A DNA stretch of 64,000 nt from Dyella sp. AtDHG13 (GTDB lineage: Bacteria; Pseudomonadota; Gammaproteobacteria; Xanthomonadales; Rhodanobacteraceae), in the NCBI RefSeq assembly GCF_003201105.1, contig NZ_QICJ01000017.1:1-64000 (forward strand). The letters run 5' to 3'. The notes below the pieces were generated by a model. It did no database searches. It was given only the letters and a program-made list of their open reading frames with translations, and had not been told where the DNA came from. This document shows positions 17,925-26,867 of this stretch, piece after piece; position 1 is the stretch's first letter; each line of letters opens with the position of its first letter. Made by a program: the position numbers and the translations under genes.

Positions 17925-18799
17925 GCCGCCTCTCCACGGCGTCCCAGTCGCAGCATCAGCGCGGTCACGGCGAACATGATGACGAACAGCAGGAAGGCCA
18001 CCGCCGATGCGGCGCCGAAGTTCCACCATTTGAAGCCTTCGTTGTACATCAGGTAGAGCACGCTGGTGGTGCTCTGCAGCGGACCGCCTTCGGTCATCAC
18101 ATAGGGTTCGGCGAACAGCTGGAAGTAGCCCGATACCGTAAGGATGCCGACCATCAGCAACGTGGACCCGAGCATGGGCAGAGTGATATGGCGGAACTGC
18201 TGCACGGCGGAGGCGCCGTCGATGCGTGCGGCTTCGTAGAGATCCTTGGGTATCGCCTGCAGGCCCGCCAGCAGGATGATCATGTTGTAGCCGAAGTTCT
18301 TCCACACCGCGAACAGGATGATCGAAGGCATGGCCCAGTGTGGATCGCCCAGCCAGTCCACGGGATGGATGCCCACCACGCCGAGCACATAGTTCAACAA
18401 GCCGTACTTGGTGTTGAGGATGTAACGCCACACCACCGCCACGGCCACCACCGTGGTCACCACCGGCGCGAACAGCGCGGTACGGAAGAAGGCCTTGCAG
18501 CGCGCCAGCGGCGAGTTGAGCAGCAGCGCCGCGCCCAGCGACACCATGAGGGAAAGCGGCACGCCCACGATCACGAAGTACAACGTGTGGCCCAGCGCCG
18601 ACCAGAACGCCTTCTGGTGAAGAAGATCCCAATAATTGCCCAGCGCGACGAAGCGTAGATGACGGATGTCCGCCAGCGCATAGAGGTCGTAATCGGTAAG
18701 GCTGAGCGCCAGCGCCGCGATCACCGGCAACAGGAAGAAAACACCGAGCACCAACAGCGCCGGCGCCAGGAACCACCATGCGGCGCGCTGCGCGCTCAT
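17921..18799 (-). CDS. Carbohydrate ABC transporter permease, MalF type
   Basis: This 292-residue permease has six hydrophobic helices and the coupling motif LYEAARIDGASAVQQFRHITLPML. YFQLFAEPYVMTEGGPLQSTTSVLYLMY is the conserved region of MalF/UgpA-type subunits. It overlaps the binding-protein gene by four bases and the second permease gene by four bases, a tight translational unit. The order (binding protein, MalF-like, MalG-like) is the usual CUT1 order. Confidence 0.9.
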   Translation of the reverse strand: MSAQRAAWWFLAPALLVLGVFFLLPVIAALALSLTDYDLYALADIRHLRFVALGNYWDLLHQKAFWSALGHTLYFVIVGVPLSLMVSLGAALLLNSPLARCKAFFRTALFAPVVTTVVAVAVVWRYILNTKYGLLNYVLGVVGIHPVDWLGDPHWAMPSIILFAVWKNFGYNMIILLAGLQAIPKDLYEAARIDGASAVQQFRHITLPMLGSTLLMVGILTVSGYFQLFAEPYVMTEGGPLQSTTSVLYLMYNEGFKWWNFGAASAVAFLLFVIMFAVTALMLRLGRRGEAA

Positions 18800-20106
18800 G
18801 GCGAGGCCACCGCGTTGCGCGAATGATCGAGAATCCAGCGGCGCTTCTCGAGAATGCGGTCCGCACGGCGGTCGATCTCGGCGGCGGCTTCATCGACCGT
18901 CAGCTCGCCGGCCACGGCACGCGCGGCCACGAGCTGCATCTCGTTGGCGATCCGCTCCCACTCCGGCACCGGCGGCGAGGGCTTGACGTGCTCCAGCTGT
19001 TCGCGAAACGCCTGCACCTTGGGATCGGTGCGCAGGCTGCCGCCGTCCCATGCGCTGCGCCGCGCGGGCATGTCGCCGAGCAGGCCGTAAAGGCGCCGCT
19101 GCACGTCGGGGCGCGACAGGTACTCGATGAGCAGCCACGCATCGTCCTTGTGCGCGGAGCGGCGGAACACCACGAGGCTGGAACCGCCCGCCGCCCCGAC
19201 GCCCGCGCCATCGGGGCCCGGCAGTGGTGCGGTGGCCCACTCGCCTTCTCGATCCGCAGGCAGGCGCTGGCGGAATTCACCGATGTTCCATGGGCCGGAG
19301 AAATAGAACGCATACACGCCGCGCCCGAATTCATCCCATGGGTTGCCCGCTTCCACCGCCGTGATGGCCGGCGCCTGCTTCAGGCGGAAGGTATCCACAT
19401 AGAACGCCAGCGCGCGCTTGAAACCCGCGCTGCGGAAATTGCCGTAGCGTCCGCCGTCGCGCAGCATCGGCTCGGGCTGTTGCAGCGCCAGCGACATCAG
19501 CTGCTCGTATTCGTTGGTGGGCAGCAGGATGCCGTAGGTGCCGCGCTCGGGATGGCTGAGCGCGGCAAGCATGTGCCGCCACTCGTCCCAGGTGCGCGGC
19601 GGCGCATCGAAGCCGGCGGCCTTGAGCAGATCGCGACGATAGAACAGCAGGCGCGTGTCCACGTACCACGGCACGCCGTAGAGCACGCCGTCGATGCGGT
19701 TGATCGCCCAGATGGATGCGAAGTAATCCTCCGGCTTCACCGTCGCCGACGCCACCACGCGCTGCTGCAGCGGTTCCAGCGCATTGAGCGCGGCAAATTC
19801 CGGCAGCCAGGTGTTGCCGAGCTGGGTGAGGTCCGGCGTGGAGTCGCCGGCGAACGCGGTGAGCAGCTTCTGGTGCGCCGCGGTGAGCGGCATCTGCTGC
19901 ACCTCCACGTGGATGTCCGGATGCTCGCGCTCGAACTCCGGCAGCAGCTTCACCACGGCCTCGCCTTCGCGGCCGATGGTCCAGAAGGTCAGCGTGCGCG
20001 CATCCTTCGATGACGAACATCCCGCCAGCGATAACGCGAACAGGGCCAGCAGGCGGCAAGCCGTCCGGCGTGTCGTTGCGCTGTCGCGGCGGAAGGGATC
20101 AGGCAT
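18796..20106 (-). CDS. ABC transporter sugar-binding lipoprotein
   Basis: This 436-residue extracytoplasmic solute-binding protein belongs to the family 1 (MalE/UgpB-like) group. An arginine-containing N-region is followed by a lipobox SLAGC with Cys30, so the protein should be anchored in the inner membrane. TLTFWTIGREGEAVVKLLPEFEREHPDIHVEV is the typical opening of the mature domain. The ligand cannot be read from sequence. The neighbouring GH144-like glucanase and GH1 beta-glucosidase suggest gluco-oligosaccharides. It starts 3 bases after the glucanase gene ends. Confidence 0.87.
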   Translation of the reverse strand: MPDPFRRDSATTRRTACRLLALFALSLAGCSSSKDARTLTFWTIGREGEAVVKLLPEFEREHPDIHVEVQQMPLTAAHQKLLTAFAGDSTPDLTQLGNTWLPEFAALNALEPLQQRVVASATVKPEDYFASIWAINRIDGVLYGVPWYVDTRLLFYRRDLLKAAGFDAPPRTWDEWRHMLAALSHPERGTYGILLPTNEYEQLMSLALQQPEPMLRDGGRYGNFRSAGFKRALAFYVDTFRLKQAPAITAVEAGNPWDEFGRGVYAFYFSGPWNIGEFRQRLPADREGEWATAPLPGPDGAGVGAAGGSSLVVFRRSAHKDDAWLLIEYLSRPDVQRRLYGLLGDMPARRSAWDGGSLRTDPKVQAFREQLEHVKPSPPVPEWERIANEMQLVAARAVAGELTVDEAAAEIDRRADRILEKRRWILDHSRNAVASP

Positions 20107-20109
20107 CGC

Positions 20110-21561
20110 TCACCGTGTTTTCGCATCCAGCCAGCCGCCTGTGAAGCCGGCGCGTTCCAGGCCCTTGCGGACGTACGGGTTCTTGCGCATCACGTTCCAC
20201 ACGAAGCCGCTGCGCCAGTTCTCGATCATCAGCACGATGGGGCCCTGGTCGATGCCGATCTGCTTGTCGTCGGCCCAGCCCATGCCTTTCACCACGCGGC
20301 CCTCCTTCGGTGCGGCGCCGGTGTCATAGCTGGGGTTGAAGGCGTCGACGAACCCGTACTTGCCATAGATGGCGTCACCGTAGCGCTTCTTCATCTCCAG
20401 CAGCGCGGGCACCACGATCTCCGGTGCGAACGCGATGGAGCCGCCGGCGGCGGTGGGGGCGATGGTACCGTCATCGGAGATGTAGTCGAGCCCCGCGCCG
20501 CGCGCGGTATAGCCGTAGAACGCGCGCGTGCTGCCGTCGTCGCGCTTCACCACCGCGTCGCCCGGACCATTGCAGGCGGTCAGGCCCCACACGTTCTCGC
20601 CATAGCCTTCCCAGTGATTGGGGTTGGCCATCGCGTACGAACGCTGGGCGTAGGTGGCCTGGCGGCTGTTCTGGAAGTAGTCGGTCTGGTGGTCGCGGCT
20701 CCAGGCGTCCTGGATGCCGCGGAAGTCGACCCACGCATGACTGTACTGGTGGCCGAACAGCGGCGCGAAGTTGAGGAAGGTGCGCCCCTGGAACTCGCCC
20801 CACTGCTTGGGATACGTGCTGGCCCACGCCTGCCATGCATCGTCGCTCACCGGGTGCGTGGGCGAACCCATCGCCAGCACATACACCAGCATGCCTTCGT
20901 CATAGCCCTTCCAGTTGGAGTGGATGAACTGACCGCCAGGCGTCCAGCCCATGCTGATCAGCGGCGCCTTGGGCTGCATCCAGGTCCAGTCCACGCGGCG
21001 GTAGATGGCGTCGGCCAGCGCGCGGATCTGCTTTTCCTTGGCGTTGGAGCGGTCGAAATAGGTCTGCGAGAACAGCACGCCGCCGAGCAGCAGCGTGGTA
21101 TCCACGCTCGACAGCTCGACCCAGCGCGAATAGCGCTTGCCGGTCTTCATGTCGAGGAAGTGATAGAAGAAGCCGTGGTAGCCGGTGGCGCCGTCTTCGC
21201 TGTCGTCCTGCGTGGCGTCGTTGAAGAAGCGCAGCGTGGCGAGCGCGCGGTCCACCGCCTGCTCGCGCGTGACGTAGCCGCGCTCCACGCCCACGCCGTA
21301 GGCGGTGAGCGCAAAGCCAACCGAGGCGATGCTGGCGAACGAGTCGCCGGGCCAGTGATCCGGCACCAGCCCGGTGGTCGGGTCCGCGCTGTCCCAGAAC
21401 CATTGGAAAGTGCGGTGTTCCAGTTCGTCGATGGCGGCGCGCTGGTCCTTGGGCAGGGCCTGGTACTTGAGCGTGGGCGCATCGTCCGGCGCCGCGGTGG
21501 CGACGCCGGCTGCCAGCACGAGCGCGCCGGCTAGAAGAGCGTGGAGGAATCGTTTGCGCAT
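20110..21561 (-). CDS. Secreted GH144-type glucanase (glycoamylase-like domain)
   Basis: This 483-residue protein has a signal peptide (residues 1-23, cut after GVATA) and an alpha/alpha-barrel glycoamylase-like domain. Recognisable stretches are HRTFQWFWDSADPTTGLVPD, TGYHGFFYHFLDM, SVDTTLLLGGVL, LFGHQYSHAWVDFRGIQDAW, WGLTACNGPGD, YGFVDAFNPSYD and DQGPIVLMIENWRSG. Proteins of this family characterised so far (GH144) are endo-beta-1,2-glucanases that release sophorose and longer beta-1,2-linked oligosaccharides. The locus would then take the products up by the ABC system and cleave them with the GH1 enzyme. Specificity is inferred from family and context; other beta-glucans are possible. Confidence 0.75.
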   Translation of the reverse strand: MRKRFLHALLAGALVLAAGVATAAPDDAPTLKYQALPKDQRAAIDELEHRTFQWFWDSADPTTGLVPDHWPGDSFASIASVGFALTAYGVGVERGYVTREQAVDRALATLRFFNDATQDDSEDGATGYHGFFYHFLDMKTGKRYSRWVELSSVDTTLLLGGVLFSQTYFDRSNAKEKQIRALADAIYRRVDWTWMQPKAPLISMGWTPGGQFIHSNWKGYDEGMLVYVLAMGSPTHPVSDDAWQAWASTYPKQWGEFQGRTFLNFAPLFGHQYSHAWVDFRGIQDAWSRDHQTDYFQNSRQATYAQRSYAMANPNHWEGYGENVWGLTACNGPGDAVVKRDDGSTRAFYGYTARGAGLDYISDDGTIAPTAAGGSIAFAPEIVVPALLEMKKRYGDAIYGKYGFVDAFNPSYDTGAAPKEGRVVKGMGWADDKQIGIDQGPIVLMIENWRSGFVWNVMRKNPYVRKGLERAGFTGGWLDAKTR

Positions 21562-21635
21562 GATCCGGTGTCCTTTCGAGGCCCGGCAATATTCCAGCGA
21601 ATCCGCCGCGAGGATATCGACCGGGCTCTCAAAGA

Positions 21636-21658
21636 GAGGCCCGCAACGCGCGGGCCTC
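21636..21658 (-). terminator. Hairpin between the TonB receptor and glucanase genes
   Basis: GAGGCCCGC and GCGGGCCTC form a perfect 9-bp stem with a 5-base loop. On the coding (minus) strand it is followed by TCTTTG, a weak T-rich tail. It may reduce read-through from the receptor gene into the downstream enzymes or protect an mRNA end. Confidence 0.5.
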
Positions 21659-21694
21659 GAAATGCCATCGTCCTGACAGCTTGGGGGGTGCCAC

Positions 21695-24600
21695 TTAGAA
21701 GTTGATGCCTGCGGTGACCTTGAGGGTGCGCGGATAGCCGGTGATCTCGCCGGTGGGGTTGTAGATCACCTGGCGCCGGGTCACCTGGCCGTTCGTGCCA
21801 ATGCTCTGGATGTAGTCGACGTAGTTGTTCCAGTTGAACGCATTGAGCAGGTCGATGCGCACGTAGCCATTGAAGTTGCCCCAGATCTTGAAGTTCTTCG
21901 TGGCCTGTAGATCGAGATCGCGATAACCGAACACCTTGCCGCCGATCAGGAAGCGCCCCGTGCCAGGCGGCTGGATCGAGAAGTTCAGGCAGCCACCGCC
22001 ATTGACCGTGCCGTTATCCACGCCCGTGGGTGGCGCCCAGCCGCAGGACAGGCCAAGGCTCGGAATCGGCGTGGCCAAGGTCAGCTTGCCGCCGAACACG
22101 AAGCCCCACGGACCATCGAGCGAACCGGTGGCCACGAAGCGATGCTTGGCGAGGGCGGCATCGGTGAACGGGTACTTGCCGATGGTCTCGTAGTCGAACG
22201 CGTACTGGTCGGTGGGATCCTGGTTGTCGTTGTTCTGCACGGCATTGGTGTAGGTGTACGCGAACGACGCGCTCCAGTGCGAATCGGTGGTGTATGGCTT
22301 TTCCGCCGACAGCAGGATCTGGTTGGTCTTGGTCTTCAGGCCGTTGTTGCCGATGATCAGGCTGCCATAGCCCGGAATACCGAAGCTCCACGGCTGGCTG
22401 CCATTTTTCCAGAAGCTGCCATCCGGGTAGCGGTTACCCAGCGTGTACACGATGCCGTCGTGGCTCTTGATGTTCACGAAGGCGATGCTGGTGTTCCACT
22501 CACCGATCTTGTTGCGCATGCCGATGCTCAGCTGATCGGAATACGGCGCCTTCAGGTTGTTGTTGATCATGTCCACTTCCTTGCCCGCGTTGCTTCCAGC
22601 AACGAGCGCTTGCAAGGCCGGGATGCTCAGGTAGGCCGGGTTCCACGCCAGGCAGGTGGCGCTCGGCGTGCAAGGCACCAACGGTGTATTGAAGTTGAGC
22701 GTGGGTTGCGACAGCACCGACTTGGTCTGCTCGACCTGCAGAGATTCGTACAGGTTGCGGTCGTACGAACGGCCCCAGCCGCCGAAGATCACGTGCTCTT
22801 CGTCGCCGAACAGGTCATTGGAGAAACCGATGCGCGGCTGGATCTCGTTCTTCTGCGCCTTGCGGTTGTTGCCGGTGCTGATGTAGTCGTTGATGTTCAC
22901 GCCGCCCTTGGCGAGCGTCTGCGCGTAGGTCTGCCCGGCGGGCGCGTTCGGATCCTGCGAGTTGATCGCCGCGATGACCGATGCCGGCGTCACGTAGTTG
23001 AGGTACGAAGGCGTTTCCTCGTAGTCCCAGCGCACGCCGAGGTTGAAGGTCCAGTGGTCGTCCACCTGCCAGTCGTCCTGGATGTAGGTGCCGAACTGCT
23101 TGTCGCGGCTGGTCGCCACCGGGCTCACGCCCGGCACCGGCGAGCCGAACTGGATCTTGTACGGTATCGATTCCGTGCCGTCCGGTCCCACCGCGTACGT
23201 CGCCAGCGCATTGGTGTCGCCGGCGTCCTGCGCGGTGAGCTTCACCGACTTGAACTTCACGCCCATCTTGATGACGTGGTCGCCATGCCACTGCACGTCG
23301 TTGAGGGTGAAGTCGTCGGAGATGGCCGGCCCTTTCTGGCCCTTGTTCTGGAACGACAGCGGCGAGGCGCCGTCGACGATCAGCGGCTGGTTCTGGTTGT
23401 TGTACGCCGTGTACTCCGCGCCCACGCCCGTGATGATCGGCGTCGGCGTGTAGTACGCATCTTCATACGTCGCCTGCAGGCGGTTGAACCAGCTGTCGGT
23501 GCTGTGATCCCAGCGGATGTCGAAGCGCTTGTCGGTGTTGCGCGTGTTGAGCGCGGTGTTGGCCGTCTGCTGCGCGCCAATGCCGCTGATGGCGGTTTCG
23601 TCGCGGTACTTGCCGCTCACCTCGATGCGGTCGCGGTCCGTCGGCTCCCAGTCCACCTTGCCGAACCAGTTGTTTTCCCGGAACGGCAGGCTTGCCGGGC
23701 CGATTTCGTTCTTCACGCTCTGCGGCAGGTTGGGCCAGAAGCTGGAATCGCCCGCCGGCACGACGGTGATCGGGCTGTCGAACTCCTTGCCTTCGTAGGC
23801 AATGTAGAAATGCGCCTTGTCCTTGAGGATGGGGCCGCCGAGATCGAAACCGTAGTCCTTCTCGTGCGAAGCGACCTTGGTGCCGGTTGCCTCTTCCGAC
23901 GGCGTCTTGGCGCGCATGGGGCCATTGGTGAAGCTGCCGAACACGTCGCCGTGGAACTGGTTGGTACCCGACTTGGTCTCGGCGGTAATGGCCGCGCTGG
24001 AGAGCTGGTCGTACTCGGCCTTGTAGTTGGAGGTGATGACCTTGTACTCGGCCACGGCCAACTGCGGGAACGGATTGCCCTGGCTGTTGTTCTGGCCGGT
24101 AACGCCGCCGGGCAGCACGTAGTTCTTCTGGCCCACGCCGTCGATGTAGACGTTGATGTTGGAGCTGGCCTGCGCGCCGGAGCGCAGGCTGGTGTTGCCG
24201 TTGGCGTCACGCGTGAACACCATGCCCGGCACCGTGTCGGCGAACTCGAGGAAGTTGCGCGACGCGGCCGGCGTGGTTTCGATCTGGCGCAGGGACACCA
24301 GCGAGCCCACTTCGGAGGTCTTCACTTCCTGCAGCGTGGTGGCCGAGACGGTTACGCCACTGAGGTTCTGCGCGTTGGCTTCGGCCGGCGCGGCAGCGGC
24401 CGCGGCCTGCTGCGCGCTGAGGTTCAAGGTGAACACCGAGGCCACCGTCACGGTGACGGTGCGTTCGGTGCCAGGCCCGGCGCTCACCTGATAGGTGCCC
24501 GGCGGCAGCCCGACCAGCGCGTAGCTGCCGGCCTTGTCGGTGTGCGTGCGCCGCGTGGAGCCGGTGGCGGTGTTCTTGGCGACCACGTCGACGTCGGCGG

Positions 24601-24724
24601 GGCCCTGGCCGCGGATGGTCGCGTCCGAGCTCTGCGCCCAGCCGATGACGGGCACGGAAGAGGCCATCGCGAGTGCGATGGCAGCAGCTAGTAAACGTTT
24701 ACTTTTCTGAGTTTGAGTCGTCAT
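21695..24724 (-). CDS. TonB-dependent receptor, Oar-like, with carboxypeptidase-regulatory-like domain
   Basis: This 1009-residue outer-membrane protein starts with a signal peptide ending at WAQS (about residue 31), then a carboxypeptidase-D regulatory-like beta sandwich (TIRGQGPADVDVVAKNTATGSTRRTHTDKAGSYALVGLPPGTYQVSAG), a plug domain, and a large Oar-type beta-barrel ending KVTAGINF with a terminal aromatic residue. Such receptors import glycans with TonB energy. It follows the LacI gene by 30 bases and precedes the glucanase, so it probably brings in the glucan or its fragments. ATG at 24724 is favoured by GGGGAG 7 bases upstream. Codons 9-13 contain a perfect 14-bp operator-like palindrome. 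Confidence 0.85.
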   Translation of the reverse strand: MTTQTQKSKRLLAAAIALAMASSVPVIGWAQSSDATIRGQGPADVDVVAKNTATGSTRRTHTDKAGSYALVGLPPGTYQVSAGPGTERTVTVTVASVFTLNLSAQQAAAAAAPAEANAQNLSGVTVSATTLQEVKTSEVGSLVSLRQIETTPAASRNFLEFADTVPGMVFTRDANGNTSLRSGAQASSNINVYIDGVGQKNYVLPGGVTGQNNSQGNPFPQLAVAEYKVITSNYKAEYDQLSSAAITAETKSGTNQFHGDVFGSFTNGPMRAKTPSEEATGTKVASHEKDYGFDLGGPILKDKAHFYIAYEGKEFDSPITVVPAGDSSFWPNLPQSVKNEIGPASLPFRENNWFGKVDWEPTDRDRIEVSGKYRDETAISGIGAQQTANTALNTRNTDKRFDIRWDHSTDSWFNRLQATYEDAYYTPTPIITGVGAEYTAYNNQNQPLIVDGASPLSFQNKGQKGPAISDDFTLNDVQWHGDHVIKMGVKFKSVKLTAQDAGDTNALATYAVGPDGTESIPYKIQFGSPVPGVSPVATSRDKQFGTYIQDDWQVDDHWTFNLGVRWDYEETPSYLNYVTPASVIAAINSQDPNAPAGQTYAQTLAKGGVNINDYISTGNNRKAQKNEIQPRIGFSNDLFGDEEHVIFGGWGRSYDRNLYESLQVEQTKSVLSQPTLNFNTPLVPCTPSATCLAWNPAYLSIPALQALVAGSNAGKEVDMINNNLKAPYSDQLSIGMRNKIGEWNTSIAFVNIKSHDGIVYTLGNRYPDGSFWKNGSQPWSFGIPGYGSLIIGNNGLKTKTNQILLSAEKPYTTDSHWSASFAYTYTNAVQNNDNQDPTDQYAFDYETIGKYPFTDAALAKHRFVATGSLDGPWGFVFGGKLTLATPIPSLGLSCGWAPPTGVDNGTVNGGGCLNFSIQPPGTGRFLIGGKVFGYRDLDLQATKNFKIWGNFNGYVRIDLLNAFNWNNYVDYIQSIGTNGQVTRRQVIYNPTGEITGYPRTLKVTAGINF
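24690..24703. promoter_or_regulatory. LacI-type operator inside the start of the TonB receptor gene
   Basis: AGTAAACGTTTACT is a perfect 14-bp palindrome with central CG, located in codons of the signal peptide. It matches the sites at 15887-15902 and 25859-25872. A bound repressor here would block elongation or an intragenic promoter; the position, rather than the sequence, is what is unusual. Confidence 0.68.
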
Positions 24725-24754
24725 CTGGTTCTCCCCTCCCACAAAGGCCGCCGC

Positions 24755-25804
24755 TCAGACGAGCGCCGGAGGATGTTTCGTTGCAACGTTGGTCTGCGGT
24801 GCGCCACACGACTCGCGCGCGACCACGTCGCAACGGAGGGTGCGGGTATGAGGGCCGTCGAGGCGGCCCTTGCCTTCCATGAGCTCGGTGAGCAGGAGCA
24901 GCGCGCTCTTGCCCAGGTCTGCGATGTTGACGCTCACGGTACTGAGCGAAGGCGTGACGTACCGTGCGATGAGAATGTCGTCGAATCCCGCGAGCGCGAT
25001 GTCCTGCGGCACGCGCACGCCGGCTTCCTTGAAGGCGTAGAGGCAGCCCACCGCCATCATGTCGTTGGCGGCGAACACGGCGCGCGGGCGCGTGGCCTGC
25101 GCAAGCAGTTCGCGGCCGGCGCGATAGCCCGATTCCTCGGTGAAGTCGCCGGCGACGATGGTGAGCGGCGCCTTGGGCGCGAACCGCGCCATCGCCGCGC
25201 GATAGCCCTTCTCGCGCTCCTGCGCGTCGTAGTTGCCGGCGGGGCCAGTGACGAAGGCCACCGAGCCGTGGCCGGCATCGAGCAGGTGCTTCACCATCGC
25301 CTGCGCGCCGGCGATGTTGTCCATGTTGATCGCCGGATAGCGCGGGTTGTCCACCGGGCTGTCCAGCAACACCACGGGCAGGTCCGCGGGCACGTTCTGT
25401 TCGAGGAACGCGCCGTCGACGAACTCGGAAAGGATGATCATGCCGTCCACGCGGCCGCGCATGGTGCGCACGGCGGCCGCCGCGTCGTCCACGCCGTCGT
25501 GCGAGCTGGAAACCAGCAGATGCAGGCCGCGCGCGCGCGCGGCGAGGTCGATGCCGCGGATCAGTTCGGAGAAGAACTCGCCATAGAGATCCGGCAGCAC
25601 CGCGCCGATGGTGTGGGTGCGGCCGGTGATGAGGCTGCGCGCGGCGTTGTCGGGCACGTAATGCAGCCTGGCGGCGGCCTTACGCACGGCGTCCTGCGTT
25701 TCCGCGGTGACACCGCCCAGGCCGTTGAGCACGCGCGACACCGAGGCGATCGAGACCTTCGCCTCGCGCGCCACATCCTTGATGGTGGCCTTCTTGGTGG
25801 TCAC
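24755..25804 (-). CDS. LacI-family regulator of the glucan utilisation locus
   Basis: This 349-residue protein has the LacI helix-turn-helix (ATIKDVAREAKVSIASVSRVLN, from residue 6), hinge helix, and a sugar-binding core with GAVLPDLYGEFFSELIRGI and AGFDDILIARYVTPSLSTV. It starts with GTG at 25804, preceded by AGGAG 6 bases upstream. Three palindromes with the core GTAAACG occur at its own promoter, in the TonB receptor gene and at the beta-glucosidase promoter, so autoregulation and control of the whole locus are likely. The inducer is presumably a breakdown product of the imported glycan. Confidence 0.87.
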   Translation of the reverse strand: MTTKKATIKDVAREAKVSIASVSRVLNGLGGVTAETQDAVRKAAARLHYVPDNAARSLITGRTHTIGAVLPDLYGEFFSELIRGIDLAARARGLHLLVSSSHDGVDDAAAAVRTMRGRVDGMIILSEFVDGAFLEQNVPADLPVVLLDSPVDNPRYPAINMDNIAGAQAMVKHLLDAGHGSVAFVTGPAGNYDAQEREKGYRAAMARFAPKAPLTIVAGDFTEESGYRAGRELLAQATRPRAVFAANDMMAVGCLYAFKEAGVRVPQDIALAGFDDILIARYVTPSLSTVSVNIADLGKSALLLLTELMEGKGRLDGPHTRTLRCDVVARESCGAPQTNVATKHPPALV

Positions 25805-25858
25805 ATCGGCTCCTGGGACACGTCAGCAGAAGAACGTTCCTCGGCGTGCGCGGCGGAA

Positions 25859-25872
25859 CGTAAACGTTTTCA
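25859..25872. promoter_or_regulatory. LacI-type operator upstream of the locus regulator
   Basis: CGTAAACGTTTTCA is an imperfect 14-bp palindrome with central CG, 55 bases upstream of the regulator start. Its left half is identical to the site in the TonB receptor gene over GTAAACGTTT. It is a likely autoregulatory site. Confidence 0.6.
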
Positions 25873-26029
25873 TCAAAACTTGTAAAGTCACCATATCAGA
25901 GGATTTTCGCTGCACCGCAATAGTTCGCGGGCGAAATTTCCGCGCCTTGTCGCGCACGCACGCGGCCGCTGCGGCTCTCGCGGCGCAACATCGATCGTTT
26001 AATTTTCGGAAGGATTAACCCTGCGGCCG

Positions 26030-26818
26030 TCAGCCTTGTCCGCCCTTTCTGTGGGAAAACATCCAGGGCCAAAGCTCGGGCGTCGCATAGGCGGGCGCCC
26101 AGGAAGCGTGGTTCACGCCGGGGAATTCGGTGTAGCGGACTTCGCCGCCGGCCTTGATCAATGCCTGGTTCATGGCGCGCGAATCGGCCGGCGGCACCTG
26201 GTCGTCGAGCGAGCCGTGGAAGAGCCACACCGCCGTCGGCTTCACCTTGCCGGCCACCCACGCATACGGGTCGGCGTGCTCGGGGATGCCGTAGACCTTC
26301 AGCTCCGGCATGTCGTCCAGCCCGCGGACGCCGCCGCAGATCACCGCGGCGGCGGCGAACATGCCGGGGTGATCCACGGCGATCTGCCACACGCCGTAAC
26401 CGCCCATGGAAAGGCCCGTGAGATAGAGCCGCGCGCGATCGCCGTGGTAGTCGCGGATGCTCTTTTCCAGCGCGGCCATGGCGGCGCGCTCGCTCTCGCC
26501 GCTCCATACGGTGTCGTCCGGCGCCTGCGGCGCCACCACCACGGCGGGGAAATCGGCGCCGTGCTCCTTCAGCCACGGCGGCAGGCCCTGCTTCAACTGC
26601 GCCTGGTTGTCACTGCCCCGCTCGCCGCTGCCATGCAGGAACAGCACCACCGGCCAAGCGCGGTCCGCATTCCAGTCGCGCGGAACAAACACCTGGAAGG
26701 CATGGCGATGGCCATCCACCGTCACCGCGTCGGCGACGAAATGCGCATCGGCTGCGTGTGCCGTCGATGCCATGCCCAGCAGCAAGGCTGCCGTCCAACC
26801 CAGATGCTTCGTCGTCAT
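26030..26818 (-). CDS. Secreted alpha/beta-hydrolase (PHB depolymerase / CE1-like esterase)
   Basis: This 262-residue protein has a signal peptide ending at AHA (residue 22) and an alpha/beta-hydrolase domain. FLHGSGERG (60-68) supplies the oxyanion region, GLSMGGYG the nucleophile Ser137, HGSLDDQVPP the acid Asp205 or Asp206, and GVNHASW the catalytic His237. Proteins of this shape include feruloyl and acetylxylan esterases and phospholipase/carboxylesterases. The position next to the glycan locus fits removal of ester substituents from a polysaccharide, but no operator is seen in front of it. It ends about 225 bases before the LacI gene on the same strand. Confidence 0.75.
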   Translation of the reverse strand: MTTKHLGWTAALLLGMASTAHAADAHFVADAVTVDGHRHAFQVFVPRDWNADRAWPVVLFLHGSGERGSDNQAQLKQGLPPWLKEHGADFPAVVVAPQAPDDTVWSGESERAAMAALEKSIRDYHGDRARLYLTGLSMGGYGVWQIAVDHPGMFAAAAVICGGVRGLDDMPELKVYGIPEHADPYAWVAGKVKPTAVWLFHGSLDDQVPPADSRAMNQALIKAGGEVRYTEFPGVNHASWAPAYATPELWPWMFSHRKGGQG

Positions 26819-26867
26819 GCCGTTCTCCCGCGTGAGGTACGCGGGAGAGTAGCGGGCGGGCGACGGA

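Noticed and set aside
22142-24691. 849-residue plus-strand open frame opposite the TonB receptor
   Set aside because: Valine-, arginine- and histidine-rich shadow of the receptor gene without recognisable domains.
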